A stretch of DNA of 64,000 bases, from positions 5,935,001 through 5,999,000 of the forward strand of contig WPIO01000014.1 in the NCBI GenBank assembly GCA_009760855.2, read 5' to 3'. Made by a program: the position numbers and the translations under genes. Positions 44,085 to 56,300 of this stretch are shown here, piece by piece; the stretch's first letter is position 1, and each line of letters begins with the position of its first letter. The notes beneath the pieces are model-generated. The model searched no databases, had not been told where the DNA came from, and saw only the letters and a list, made by a program, of their open reading frames with translations. This DNA is from Cristatella mucedo. Lineage: Eukaryota; Bryozoa; Phylactolaemata; Cristatellidae.

Positions 44085-46770
44085 ATGATATATAGAATGG
44101 GTGATCTTTTGAAAGTTGTACTAGATTTCTTTAAAAGTTTTGAAGGATTTAAGAAAGATAGTCAAGCAGGTAAAGATGGATATACATTCAATATAACTGG
44201 AACAACTAATCCAATTGAAGTACATTTACATAATCCTATTAAATTAAGAAACAAAAAGTCCAAGATAAGTTTTAAGAAGTTCAATGGAACTAACTCTAAA
44301 AATATATATAACTGCTTCTAATAATATTTTTGTTTATAGAGCTGCAGGTGGATCAGAACCAACAATAACAATTAAACCTGAAATGTATACTGCTATTACA
44401 GATGATATGAACATTGGTATAGCAGATATAATTAACATGTCAATTACACAATCTGGAGCAACAACTGATAAGAATGTTTTAGGTGTTGACACTGCTATTG
44501 CTAATTCTTGGGTTACTATGCCTGTTGGTTGGACATTACTTGCTAGTAAGTCTAGTATGTCTAGTATTCTTGGTTTTACTTGTCCTGCTTGTACAACAGA
44601 TCTAAACTTTAAATCAATGTATCATAGTATTACTCCTGTTGTTTGTAAACTAAATGTTAAATTTATTTCTGAAGATACAATGTTTGTTTAACCAATAAAT
44701 TTGATACTTGTAAGTTGTAATTTAGTTGCTAGTGGAACAAGTTATATAAATGGAGCTGAAACACAAGTATTAAGAAGTTTTGGCTCACAATTAATATCCT
44801 TGGGAACAAATGATATATGAACCAAATACCCTTGAATATCATAATATTGTTGGAGATTCTATGTCTGATATAGTAATAACTGTTACTAATCAGAATTTAA
44901 ATTTATTAGATTTTAGTTCACAACAAATAACTGTTGTTATAGAAATTGTTGAATTCTAATATAAGAATGTCTATAAGATTAACAGTAACTACTAGCCATG
45001 ATTCAAAAACATTAGTGCCACCAATTATTCTTGGTTCAAACTCTGGATATAATAAAGTTGGATTACGAAGAGTAGAGTTTACTTATACTAATAAAGTGAT
45101 ATCAAATATCATTGCAGGAGTAAGTGATACACTTTGATTTAGATATAGTGCAGTAGATTTATATAACTCTTCGATTACAATTCCAGATGGATATTATGAT
45201 ACCAATAAAATTGTTGCAGTACTAAATAATTCTTTAGCTATTGCAAAATCTAGTGCGTTTTATGTCACTAAAAAATGCAACTGGAATACAATTTAGTATT
45301 GATACTGATGATGAAATAATAATGAAAGTAAAACCGGATTTCATTGTACTAGTTGGAAGTAATGCTGCTGGTGTTAAAAATTCAATTGGTGATAAATTAG
45401 GTTTCAGCTCAAATCAACAAGGAACATTTTATCCTTCTCTTGTCGGTGAAACTCCTTATGAATTTATAGAAAAAGCAATGTATTACTCTGGAATTTATAA
45501 AGCAAGGAATAAAATGGTGTTACCAGATAATAAAGGAATAAGGTGGATTAGTGGTGATTGCGATTTACTTGATCCTTTTAAAAATTACATAAAAATTGTA
45601 CCAGGATATCTACAACAATCTTCATCTCTATATGTAATTGATATTGATGATATTAATCCTGGAGGTAAGGTTTATCTAAATCTACCAAATATATTGTACT
45701 TACTAACACGTGGTGATTTAGATTCAATAAGTACTTTGAAAATTAGTTTAACAGATTAAAATTAAACAAAGTTAATATTATTTCTGATGACATTGTAACA
45801 ATAGAAATTTCAAAGTAATATCGAGCAATAAGTAGCTATGCTAGAATTGGACATGGTAGAATAAAAGGAGGTAAATACCATTGATCAGGAGTACTAGATA
45901 AAGTAATTGATGGTGTTGATAAAGTAGCACCTGTAATAACTGGATTAACCGGTCTTAGTATGAACATAGCTAATAAAGGTATGGAGATGCATTAAGCAAG
46001 AACACTACTTGAACTACAAAGAAAGAAAGAGAAAGATCAAGATTATGCTATACAAAGAAGAGAACTAAATGATAAACTTGAAGAACCTGGTGAACAACAA
46101 ACGTGTTATGTTCTTTCTGACTCATAACTCCTACTTGAAGGTCAACTACAAGTTCAACCTGTACCTGGCAATAATAACTATACTGCTCCTCCAAGAAATC
46201 TTGCTGCAAGTCCTGTTAACAATGCTGGAGCGTGGATGTTTAGTTTAATAGGAATTGATGCTGAAAAAATAGAAAGTGTTACACTTCAACAAGGACCTGG
46301 AGTTGTTTCAACATTATGGGTCTACTTTGTTATCCAAATGATTATAATAGAACTGAAGGACCTGCAACTAGTTGGAAAAAGATTAGGCTAGTTCAATGGA
46401 AGATATGTCTTTTAATGTTGTTGCTAATACTGTTAATTCTCTTATTTATCCTTATACTAGTCCTCCTGCTTCATCTGCGACTTCTTCGAACATTGGTTTT
46501 CTTTATAGAAGGGGTTTTTCTGATGTTCTTGCAGATAATGCAGGTACATTTAGTATATCATTGCCGCTATCAAGACCCTCTGGTTTTTGTGCTGATATGA
46601 ACAAAATTCTTTATAATGTTGCATTTACTCTAGAAATGACTCGAATTGGTGGAAATGATTTTGCTGCACTTACGACTGGTACTTCTGGTGATGCTAATGC
46701 TATTTCAAGTAGAGCTGTTGCTAATGCTGCTGGAAATGGTACTCGGAATGCATTAAAAATATCATGACAA
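44085..46770 (+). pseudogene. Virus-like fossil: putative structural-protein region
   Basis: A run of frames rich in Ser, Thr, Asn, Ile and Val with beta-type character (for example 44284-44691 and 45241-45759). I do not recognise a named capsid fold by eye. The structural role is inferred from composition and from lying beside the other virus-like parts. Broken. Confidence 0.4.
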
Positions 46771-46862
46771 AAATGAGATTGATGGTTCCATGTATTATTC
46801 CAACGATAAACATTCAAAGATCTCTTGCTGATATTTCTAGTGATAGAGCAAACAAACTAAAA

Positions 46863-47086
46863 CTTATGCGTGCTGACACTGTGCATGCTGCCACTAACAA
46901 CCTTTGCATGCTGACCCTGTGCATGTCACCCCTAACTATATTATTCTTTTTGTTTGTTATTCAAGCATGATTTTACTTACCATTCAATTGCATTTCCCTT
47001 TGCAGCAAATGTAAAGTGCCTAGAAAGAGATTAAGTTCTCTGTGGGCACTTTATCAAGTGCAGTATTATTATTATTATTATTATTA
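46863..47086 (+). mobile_element. L2-A LINE, short 3'-end copy inserted in the virus-like fossil
   Basis: CTTATGCGTGCTGACACTGT through stem-loop AAAGTGCC with GGCACTTT and (ATT)n. The stem carries a paired change relative to the consensus. Confidence 0.92.
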
Positions 47087-47785
47087 AAACTCAACTGCAG
47101 AGTTAGACGATAAGAGAATATGACACTAACAAACTTCAATCAAGGTATGAAATATACTAGAACTCTATCTGTGCAAAATAACATTGATAAAGTAAGATGG
47201 TTGATTGTAGCTGCTCAAAACTATACTAAATATGAATCATATACTGAAAATCCTTGCACATTCAGCCATTGTGATATTAAGAATGTTAACTGTGCTTGCT
47301 AATGGATCTAAACAATATCCAGCTGTAGCAAGAAGCAGTTATCCGAAAGATGGAAAGTGTTCAGCTGCTTATCTAGATTTTACTACATTTAGGAAACAAT
47401 ATCTTGGATTGAATGAAGTAACTGAGCCTGTTGAAGTTACTTACCCTGAGTAGTTATCTCTTTATCCTATTTATGTTATTGATCTGAAATACAGTGATGA
47501 GCCTCTTAGAGTAACATCTAAACTTGATGTAACAGTTAAATTCAGTAGTTTGATTCCTAATGCTAAAGATGATGTTGGAGCTGTTCCTGCTGCTGCCATT
47601 CCTGCTACAACAATTATCCTTCACTATTTGACTCTCTGTGAGAATACTGCTGAATTGGTATCTGATGGTAATGGATCAAACTTTACTTGTAGAAAAGGAA
47701 CATTTGTTTATGATGGTTCAAACATTTAAATAATTTTTTTAAAACAGAATATAATGCAAAAAAAGTTTGTTCAAGGATAGGATGA

Positions 47786-48400
47786 GTGGAAAAAATCTAT
47801 GTCATTGAATATTGGTGGATCAGAAGTTTATCCTGTATAGGAAATGATATGGTGTTTGGAGCACAAATAGATTGTGATATAGAATTAATTGCAAATAGAA
47901 AACTAGAAAAATATATTGCTAATAGTTCTCCTTTGAGATTTCCCCAAATGTTGTCTGGTAAGGTATTTGAACCTATTGCTGCTAAATTTCTAGAAATGAA
48001 ACTTGATATAAAGATTGAGAATCCAAATTATTGTTTTACTAGTGATGTAGTTTCTAGACATTCTCCTGATGGAATAATTGATGAAGATACGCTAGTAGAA
48101 ACAAAATTTTTATTGAGTAGAAGCATTGTTGATGAATTTGTTCCAGTGTTTACTTGGATTACATGTTTTAAAATTAAGTAGATGCTCTTACTCTGAGTTT
48201 GAGATTTGTGCTCCTGGATTGAATTGTAATGTAGACTACACAGCAGCAGGAAATGTTAGAATACCTACTAATTTTGATTTTGATATGCCAATTAGAACTC
48301 ATTTATTTATGTTGCTTCTTAGAGAAGACAAGTATTTTGATTTTAAGTTTGATATTATAAGTAAACATGGTAGATTTAACAATAAAAAAGTAAGGTTATG
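47786..48400 (+). pseudogene. Virus-like fossil: YqaJ/lambda-exonuclease-like part
   Basis: Shows GKVFEPIAAKFLE and, about 40 residues on, SPDGII followed by LVETK, the order and spacing of the YqaJ viral recombinase nuclease motifs (G-x-x-x-E, SPDG, E-x-K). Such alkaline exonucleases are common in large DNA viruses and some virus-like elements. Broken. Confidence 0.65.
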
Positions 48401-48512
48401 ATATAAAATATTAAACAAAAGGATTAGAAATACAAGTAGTAGAAGAATAAGATTATGGGAGATTTGAGGAATAGTTCCAATAGTTAGAGAAGCTTTAGAT
48501 AGATAACAAGTT

Positions 48513-49180
48513 TTGATGAATAAATATGTAGATGAGTGTACAGATAACACGGATGATAATGTATCAAGAATTAATGGTAATATACTATCTGATCTTAATG
48601 CAAATGGAAAGAGGATTATAAATATGAGTGATCCTGTTAATGATGCTAATGCTGTAACAAAATCTTATGCAGATGCAAACTTTGTTGCTGATTCAGGAGC
48701 ATAATTGAATATTGCTGGTAAATCTATTACTAATCTTGGAGCAGGTATTAATCCTACTGATGGTGCTAACGTTAGTCAGATAAATAATTAAGTTAAAAAA
48801 CAGGTGATACAACGACAGGAGATTTAAACATAAATAGTTATGCTATAACATCAACCTAATGAAATTCAGGTAATGGTAATCCGGTTGTATTAAATGATGA
48901 TTATTGTGTTACTTATGGTGGAATGAAAAGAGATGTTTTACTAAAAACTTATCCTTCAACGATAAATAAAAATATGGGTGGAAATTCAATAACAAATGTT
49001 GCTGATCCTATTAATCCTTCTGATCTTGCAACTAAATCCTTTGTACATAAAACAGTTAAAGAAATAACAGAAGTAATATCGATCTCAATGAATCCCAAGT
49101 CTACGAATTCAATTATAAATCTATCAACATCATATTCATGGACAAATAAAACAACTCCACCAATAATAATATTAAGTGTT
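48513..49180 (+). pseudogene. Virus-like fossil: fiber-like repeat part
   Basis: Repeats of the form NGKRIINMSDPVNDANAVTK and GGNSITNVADPINPSDLATK, the N-x-I-x-N-V-x-D-P ... D-A-x-T-K-x-Y pattern seen in tail-fiber and spike proteins of viruses. Broken. Confidence 0.6.
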
Positions 49181-49384
49181 ATAATAATAATAATAATGCA
49201 CTTGATAAAGCGCCCTCAGAGAACTTAATCTCTCTCTAGGCGCTTTACATTTGCTGCAAAGGGAAATGCAATTGAATAGTAAGTAAAATCATGCTTGAAT
49301 AACAATCAAAATGAATAACATGGTTAGGGGTGACATGCACAGGGTCAGCATGCAAATGTGGTTAGTGGCAGCATGCACTGTGTC
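49181..49384 (-). mobile_element. L2-A LINE, short 3'-end copy inserted in the virus-like fossil
   Basis: (AAT)n tail, CACTTGATAAAGCGCCCTCA, 3' UTR to GCATGCACTGTGTCA. The virus-like sequence continues on both sides. Confidence 0.92.
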
Positions 49385-49499
49385 ATTTAATGCATTTAAA
49401 CATATGACTCAAAATATTTCCATTCTCTATAGAATGTCATTTTTAACTCTAAAAGAAAGAAAAAAGGTAATTTCAATCCTGACTCAGATATAAGTCAAG

Positions 49500-49860
49500 T
49501 ATTCAAACCAAGACCTAAGGATATTCCACAAGGTTTTTTTAATATTATTGAACCTAATGAAAATCATCAAGCAGACATTTTGTATATGCCAAATGATTCT
49601 GGATATAAATACGTTTTGAGTGTTATTGATGTTGCTAGTAGATATACAGATTCAAGACCCCTTACAACAAAGTCTTCTAAAGAAGTAACACAAGGAATAA
49701 TAGATATTTATAGAAAAGGCCCTTTAGAATGGCCAAAGAAGATAACCGTAAATCCAAGATCACGTTACAGGAGAGTTCACAAAAGAAATGAAAAAAACAC
49801 GAAACACGTGTTATGGAAAGTACTAGTAAATAGAATGTCGCATTTGTTGAAAGAATGAAT
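49500..49860 (+). pseudogene. Virus-like fossil: integrase (rve-type) core part
   Basis: HQADILYMPNDSGYKYVLSV, then IDVASRYTDSRPLT and YRKGPLEWPKKI, the pattern of DDE integrase cores in Polintons and related elements (Q-x-D start, YKY-x-L-x-V-I-D, S-R-Y). Broken. Confidence 0.7.
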
Positions 49861-50465
49861 CGAACAGTAGCAGAGAGCATTTATTGCAAAATATGAAAAA
49901 GAATTAGAAAGTATTAATAAAGGAGATTATTCTAGTAACAAAGAGTTGATTGAAAATTTACCTAAGATGACTGATTATCTAAATAATAGTATTACAAGAA
50001 CAACTGGTGAAAAACCTTCTAAAGCAATAAAAAAGAAATAGTAAAACTACAGAAACCGAAATACAGTAGAGAAGTAGGTGAACAAGAACAATTATTAGAG
50101 CTAGGAACACCTGTTAGATATTTATTAGAATAAGGTGAAGAAGATGAAAAAAGAAGAGCTACAGATCCGATATGGAGTTTAGCTAAACATAATATTGTTA
50201 GAATAGGGATAATGAAAGAACAACCAGTTCATTTTTTCGTAAATAATGTTAAGAGAAGTTTTGTTAGAGAGGAGTTGCAAGTGATTATGCAGAATTAGAA
50301 TGATCTATTATCTTATTTTTCAACTACTATTTCAATAAATTCCTCCTTAGTAACCTTATCATCATCCAAAGCAAACAATCTTTGAAACTAAATTAAGATT
50401 TGATTGAAGAGTCGAACGTTTTCTTCTATCAATATGTGATATTGTACTTTCGACTGATTTTTACA

Positions 50466-51574
50466 TTAATAATAATAATAATAATAATGCACTCGATAAA
50501 GCGCCCTCAGAGAACTCAATCTTTTTCTAGGCGCTTTACATTTGCTGCAAAGGGAAATGCAATTGAATGGTAAGTAAAATCATGCTTGAATAACAATCAA
50601 AATGAATAATATGGTTAGGGGTGACATGCACAGGGTCAGCATGCAAATGTTGTTAGTGGCAGCATGCACAGTGTCAGCACGCATAAGCACATCAAGGACG
50701 AATCACAGGGACCCACTAAATGCTGTCCTAAATAGGTGTTTTTAAGTTCCTTTAAATTGGTCAGGTCAGGGGATGTTCTGATGCAGATCGGGAGGGAGTT
50801 CCAGGCTTTGGGAGCATATGAACTAAATCCACGGTCTCCAAAGGACTTGAGGTTTGCACGAGGTATTTATAGACTGTTGGATTCCGAAAAGCAGGTGGTA
50901 CGATGCTTGGCCTGATGGGGGAGTATTTCGGAGAGATAAGCTGGAGCCATAGAATGAAGGGACCTAAAAGTGAGCGACAAAACCTTGAAGTCAATCCGTT
51001 GCTTGATTGGTAGCCAGTGCAGGTCGGCGAGAAGTGGAGTAATGTGGCAACTGCGAAGCTCACGACAGACAAGCCGAGCTGCAGCGTTTTGCACCAGCTG
51101 CAATCGGCTGATCGCACATGCTGGTAGGCCAGTAAGTATTGAATTGCAGAAGTTGATACGGGATGTCACGAATGCATGGACCAACTTGGACGTGGTATCC
51201 TTGTCTAAACCAGCCCTAATTTTAGCAATGTTATGAAGCTGAAAATAGGCAGATTTGACTGTGGAGCTGACATGGTCGTCAAACGAGAGGTCACTTTGGA
51301 ATATGACACCTAGATTTCGAGCTGATTCGACAGGAGATATGCTGGCAGAGCCAATTTTGAGAGTCAGTCTTTCCAATTTGTGAATCACACTGGGTTTGCC
51401 CATAACTAGTAAGTTAGTTTTGTCATCGTTTAGTTTTAGAAAATTTGCTGCCATCCACGTGTGGATGTCATCAATGCATGCAGCAAGTGAGTTGAGAGAA
51501 TTTGAGGTGCTCGAAGGCTGGGAGGGATCAAAGCAAAGGTACAACTGAGTGTCATCCGCATAGAAGTGAAAGCC
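50466..51574 (-). mobile_element. L2-A LINE, 1.1-kb 5'-truncated copy
   Basis: Minus strand: complete 3' end, and the open frame 51544-50867 with [20 protein letters not shown] and the C-terminal domain. Truncated just past the YADD motif at about 51570. AT-rich DNA resembling the virus-like fossil resumes beyond. Confidence 0.92.
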
Positions 51575-51860
51575 ATTACTACATTTGATAATTCTTCATA
51601 CTGTTGAACATATGTACTAGTTACAGTAACTGCAAGAGTTGATAAAATACTTATAAATAAAAAAAATATCTAATTCCTATTAATTTAGTTAAACAACCTC
51701 TTCTTTTATTATCTAAAAGTATTTGATTGTATTTGTCGTTGGCAAATTTCGTTCTTAGATCTGACATAATTGTCCTATATAATTTTGCAAAAAAAAATCA
51801 AGTCTATTTAACAAACAAGTGAAAAACTGTAAGTAATAAATTCATGTTGTAAGTAAAGGC

Positions 51861-52849
51861 TAGTTTCAGGATCATTTTCATTGAAAACTTTGAGAGGCCA
51901 ACGTTAGTAAGACTCGAGAAGTTTGAGATGGAAATGTCCTGAAATGCGACTTCACTTACAACAAGCGGCCACAACTGGGTGCCGAAAGCAACAGTTTGTT
52001 GTGGGCCTGTTAGTTGTGGACCTGTTAGTAGCGCTAACGCGCCGGTGCAAGCGCTTTACGCGGCAAGCGCCGGGCCGACGGAGTCAACTGCACAAACTCC
52101 CGAACCGAAGCCCAAGTATGATCAACTACCCTGCGCGTTTACGCGGCGCGCACCGGACCGACGGTGTTAAACCGCATCCACACGCCTGCGTCGTTAGCGA
52201 TGGTCTCGACCCCGGAGGCGGACCGCTACAGCACCTCAAGATATGAACAGTTAACTGAGTAGCCGACAGCACACAACCGCACAGTCTAAGTTGCACTTGG
52301 CTGTTCGTGGCCGTAGGTTCGACTCTCGTGCTCTCGAGGCGTAGTCTCGCATCGACTACCGAAGCTGCAGCCCTGAGCTCTGTCAGTCATCTCGTTTGTA
52401 CTCTCTGCCCTCTTGACCTTGAGCGTAGCTGCTATTTTTGTCGGACTCCAGCTCTCGGTGTCCGTCCTCGGCCTATTCGCTTCCGCCTGTAATTTATTAG
52501 ATGATTCCTGCGCCAGCTTGTCATCCTTACGCTCTTTGTTTAACGGAGTACAGTAGTCGGTCCACATCCTGACCGTTCTTTGTCTAATGGAGTACAGCAG
52601 TCGGTCCACGTCCTGACCGCTCTTTGTCTGACCAAGCACCATTCTAACCTGAGCGGATCTCTCTGTCAAACTGACGCCTCCCTCCGCTCCCGGTTAACTC
52701 CCCATACCCAATTCTACTTGGCTAGTCCGCCCGCTACGGGTGGCTCTTGATGCCCCAGTTAGACCCACTAAGGCAAGGGCTAATTTCGCGGCTAGCCTGA
52801 GAGCTGTCCCAGTGCACACTCAGCTTGACCGGAGGATTTATAGATACTA
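51861..52849. other. Unassigned GC-richer DNA
   Basis: Contains two imperfect copies of an ACGCGGC...CCGGACCGACGG-type segment (about 52020-52090 and 52130-52170) and a tandem repeat at 52531-52640. The minus frame 52669-52286 (127 codons) is produced partly by that repeat; I do not consider it a gene. Confidence 0.35.
52531..52640. repeat. Tandem repeat, unit about 58-60 bp, about two copies
   Basis: CTCTTTGTTTAACGGAGTAC, CAGTAGTCGGTCCACATCCT and GACCG recur immediately as TTCTTTGTCTAATGGAGTAC, CAGCAGTCGGTCCACGTCCT and GACCG, then a third start CTCTTTGTCTGACC. Confidence 0.8.
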
Positions 52850-53186
52850 AGCGCCAGAGAAGCTAGGCGCTTGCTTACGGGTAGCATCTCCAACTACGCA
52901 TGGCCACGAATGCCCAAACGAGCGGGCGGAGGGCCCGTACATAGCTCTGACTGGTTGGCTGATACGGTGAGAAAGCTCATGGATGGTGCATCTAATGGCG
53001 ACTTCACCTGAATTGGGGTTTCAGGTTTTCCTTAACAGCTTTTATTTTAAGTTGAAGTCCTATACAAAAATGTTTATTTTAAACCAAATGGTAATTTTAG
53101 CCCAAATTAAATTTTAAAAAGCGTCTTTTTTACGGGCAGAGTTAAAGCCGTATGTTGGCCATTGCTGCTGCGCTCGTTAGAGGAGA
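52850..53186 (+). promoter_or_regulatory. 5' flank of SLC2A copy 2, conserved with copy 1
   Basis: Shares CATAGCTCTGACTGGTT and neighbouring blocks with 7960-8110. It marks the left edge of the duplicated segment. No core promoter motif is convincing. Confidence 0.35.
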
Positions 53187-53321
53187 ATGGCGTTCTCCAC
53201 TCCGTCCAGCCCCGCCCACAACTATTCTGGTGACATCCAATTGATCTCCGTGGAAGCCGATCGCAAGTCTCTGGTGAAGTCAGCCGAAATCAAAGCCAGC
53301 GACCAAGCGGTTAGATCGGCA
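53187..53321 (+). CDS. SLC2A: SLC2A copy 2, exon 1 (residues 1-45)
   Basis: ATG at 53187 opens MAFSTPSSPAHNYSGDIQLI and continues to VRSA at donor gtaagt (53322). The last 27 codons align with copy 1 exon 1. The ATG used by copy 1 is TTG here, so this copy must start farther upstream; 53187 is the ATG I could find in frame. Confidence 0.7.
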
Positions 53322-56300
53322 GTAAGTTTTGGCAGATGTTAAGCGTGCTCGTCCCACCGTGCTGCGTAATGCGACCGCATGCCCTTGAGCGCCGGTTCCG
53401 CCGTATGCCTTTGCGGACAATTGCCAGATTCTGGATGTAATGTATTCCGATAAGCTTTAGTCTGCGCAGTGAATCCCAGTGGTGGTTCTAGAGTGTATAG
53501 CAATGGGTACACCCGAAACATGTCACGCGAATTTATTTGTCATAATTATGCTAGCAGAAACCCGTTTAACCAGCGATGGCCCATAGCAAACGCTAACATC
53601 TCAACCGCGTCGAGCGTCTTTAGTGGAATTATAATACAATTCATTTAATTCATTTGAATTATATTATAATTCCAGTAAAGACGCGCGACGCGACGGAATT
53701 AGATAAAAAACGTTAGGGCGTGTGATAATGTAGTGAAAAATACTGATCCTAAGATTATAAGTGCAAGATAAACATCCTAAAAAGCGCCGCACAGCCGACG
53801 GCAGCAGCGTGCGCGCGTGCCCATCGCGTGCCGGGCTAAACGCGACCACTCAGATTCACAATTTCTGCGAAAATATAAATCACTTTTATTATTATTATTA
53901 TTATTATGTGTTATTGCCTCCTAAATTTCATGCAAAAGTAAACTCTCTTTTCATGAACTGGAACCACGTGTATTGCCATAAAAATTCTGTCCTACCTTCG
54001 CCTTGTTCCTGGCACCGTCTTCCGGGCTGCAGACCGCACTTGTCGTGGCTTGAACTAAGCACACTGACGGTCGTACAATCTTCCATTTCTCGCGTCATAT
54101 GAGTTATTGACGAAGAATGCAAGATTCTACTACGTTTGCACGCTGCTGCCATTGGCTGTACATCGCCTATAAGCAGTTGATCTTGAACTTACAATCTTAG
54201 GATCGATGTTTTTCACTCTATTATCGCTTGGGCCAACTTGCTGTCATATCGCAATAAGGTCTCGAGACGCGGTTATTGAGATGCTAGAATATTTTACAGG
54301 GCCATCGCTGGCCAAACTTGGTTCTCCTTGCATAATTACGAAAAATCAATTCGCATGACATCGTGCTTTGTGGTAATCTCATTTTTATATACTCTGGAAA
54401 CATAGGGATTCACTAAGCTTGGCAGTTTTATGAAGTGGCGAATATCCGAGCCCCGGATTATTGGTACCGGACTAGCGATGCAATTTGCTCTTAATTTTCT
54501 TGCATTTACTTGTACTACCTGGCTCAGCTGTCGCCTGTCGTTTCGCTTTTAAAGGTCGCAGGTCGGAGCTCTTGTGTTTCCCACTTGGCAAAGAAGGTTG
54601 GATCTTGAGCAGGTGTTGTTGAGTTTGGCCCAGCAAGCAGTTGCTACAGTAGCAATTAGCGTTTGCATTTGTTTAGCCATTTGACCAACTCTGTGCACAG
54701 CACTATCGCCAGCAGCAGAAGGCTATCACCGTGTGAACGCAACTTTAGGCCTTCTTCTACCTTTTTCTTTTTCTATACTTAGTTATTCTTCTTAGCATGT
54801 ACGACAGGTACAACCAGCGGCTTTCTTTCTGTTCACGGACGTTGCTGTGTGCTGACTCGGTGCACCTCACTGTCGCTAGCAGCAGAAGGCTATCACCGTC
54901 TGAACGCGACTTTACACCTTCTATGCTCTTCTTTGCATGTATGATTGGTATAACCAGCGGCTTTATTTCTGTTCACCGACGTTTGTCATGTGTTGACATG
55001 TCTGCTTGCTTACCCTGCTTTGTTATCTCGTCGAGAAACATCCCTTTTTGCAGTACTGTACGAAGAAGGCATTTCCAGCTGCTTTATCTGTGTAAGAATC
55101 AAACTGCTGTTACTTGGTGCTTTCTATAGCATGATGTAGCTTGGACATTATGCTCGAGTTGTCTCATTTTCTTGCTTGCTTCGTTGCAGCGATGGACACC
55201 AACCCTGGTGCTGTCTGCCTTCTCGTGTGTTGTGGGCTCATCTTTCCAATTCGGATACAGCACTGGGGTGCTGAATGCGCCAGAAGCAGTGAGTCTGATT
55301 GCTTAGTTTGATCAAATGGCGACTGTCGTCACCTAACTAATCTTGGACTTTGACTGTCATGTTATATGCGGTGCAGGTATGCATTGCATTGTATGTATGT
55401 GTACCTGTACACCCTCCAACGTGCCACGTATACCTCCCACATGTCCATTTATAACCCTGCCAGCGTTTGCGTGTTTGTACGTTCGTTTGCTCTTGTGTAT
55501 TATTGTGAGCGTTAGTTTGAATATGTTTTAATTTTGTGTGTGCGTTTGCATTTGTGCACGTGTGTGTGTGTGTGCATGCAAGTGTGGGGAGTGCATGTGT
55601 GTGAGTGTGTGGGAGCGTTTGCCTACATGTATGGGTGTGTGTGTGCATGAGTGTGTATATTTGTGTGTTTGTGCACTGCATGTTGACCCACCTGTCGTTT
55701 CCTTGAAACAGGGCTGTGCTCAGCAAGTGCACCAGAATTGCTAAGATTCTCAGCTCACTGGCGCATTCATAAGTTTAAGGAAGCGGCAAAAGTTACTGAA
55801 CAGTTGGCTGCTTTATCTGATAATTGATCATGCACTGCTCCCAAAATGCATTACTTTGCATGTATATACAGCCGTGGCTGTAGATAACATAATAAGGCTC
55901 ACTATCTAATTAGTAAATTACTTTGGCTAATAGGAAGTGGCTCCACCCGGAATTCGAATCACAGTGTGTTGCTGCATGCCATAAGCACCATGATCATAGT
56001 GCATAATTTCGGTGCAATGTAACTAAAGCATTGACACAGAGCCCCTGATACGACATTTGATACGTGAAAAGAATAACTGACGAGCTCCAAAGCATCCCAG
56101 TGAAATCCCAGTGATTTTTGGTAGGTTTAAGATCAGTATGCATGCTTGGCCGTGGTACTAATAATTCTGGTCTCTGTCGAAAAATTCTCTTAACGATACT
56201 GCTCTATGCTAAGGATCATTCTCCTGACTTCAAATAAGATCTAGCATTGTCAAGCCATCTCACTTGGAATAGTGGTATTTCACGTGCCTTCTATGCGATA

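Larger units (their letters stand above)
43120..51860 (+). mobile_element. Fossil virus-like element, Polinton/Maverick-like or related integrating DNA virus (broken)
   Basis: AT-rich island clearly unlike its surroundings in base and codon use, with all legible frames on the + strand. Parts in order: small unassigned frames (43112-44010), putative structural-type frames (44085-46770), an unassigned frame region (47100-47740), a YqaJ/lambda-exonuclease-like part (47786-48400), a fiber-like repeat part (48513-49180) and a retroviral-type integrase core part (49500-49860). The AT-rich DNA at 51575-51860 may be its right end. The element is broken, with more than a dozen breaks, and is also cut by three L2-A insertions (46863-47086, 49181-49384, 50466-51574). 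I found no terminal inverted repeats and no polymerase. It predates the near-consensus L2 insertions, so I judge it of intermediate age. Family is inferred from the integrase and exonuclease. Confidence 0.65.
53322..55189 (+). other. SLC2A: Intron 1 of SLC2A copy 2
   Basis: Contains a palindromic MITE-like repeat (53595-53695), a (ATT)n run near 53887 and a 167-bp tandem duplication (54700-54995). 54540-55130 aligns with 8500-8860. Confidence 0.6.

Noticed and set aside
52286-52669. 127-codon minus-strand frame as a gene
   Set aside because: Part of its length comes from a short tandem repeat, and no family resemblance is visible.
55337-55732. 131-codon minus-strand frame in intron 2 of transporter copy 2
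   Set aside because: Dominated by translation of a TG-rich stretch and not conserved in copy 1.
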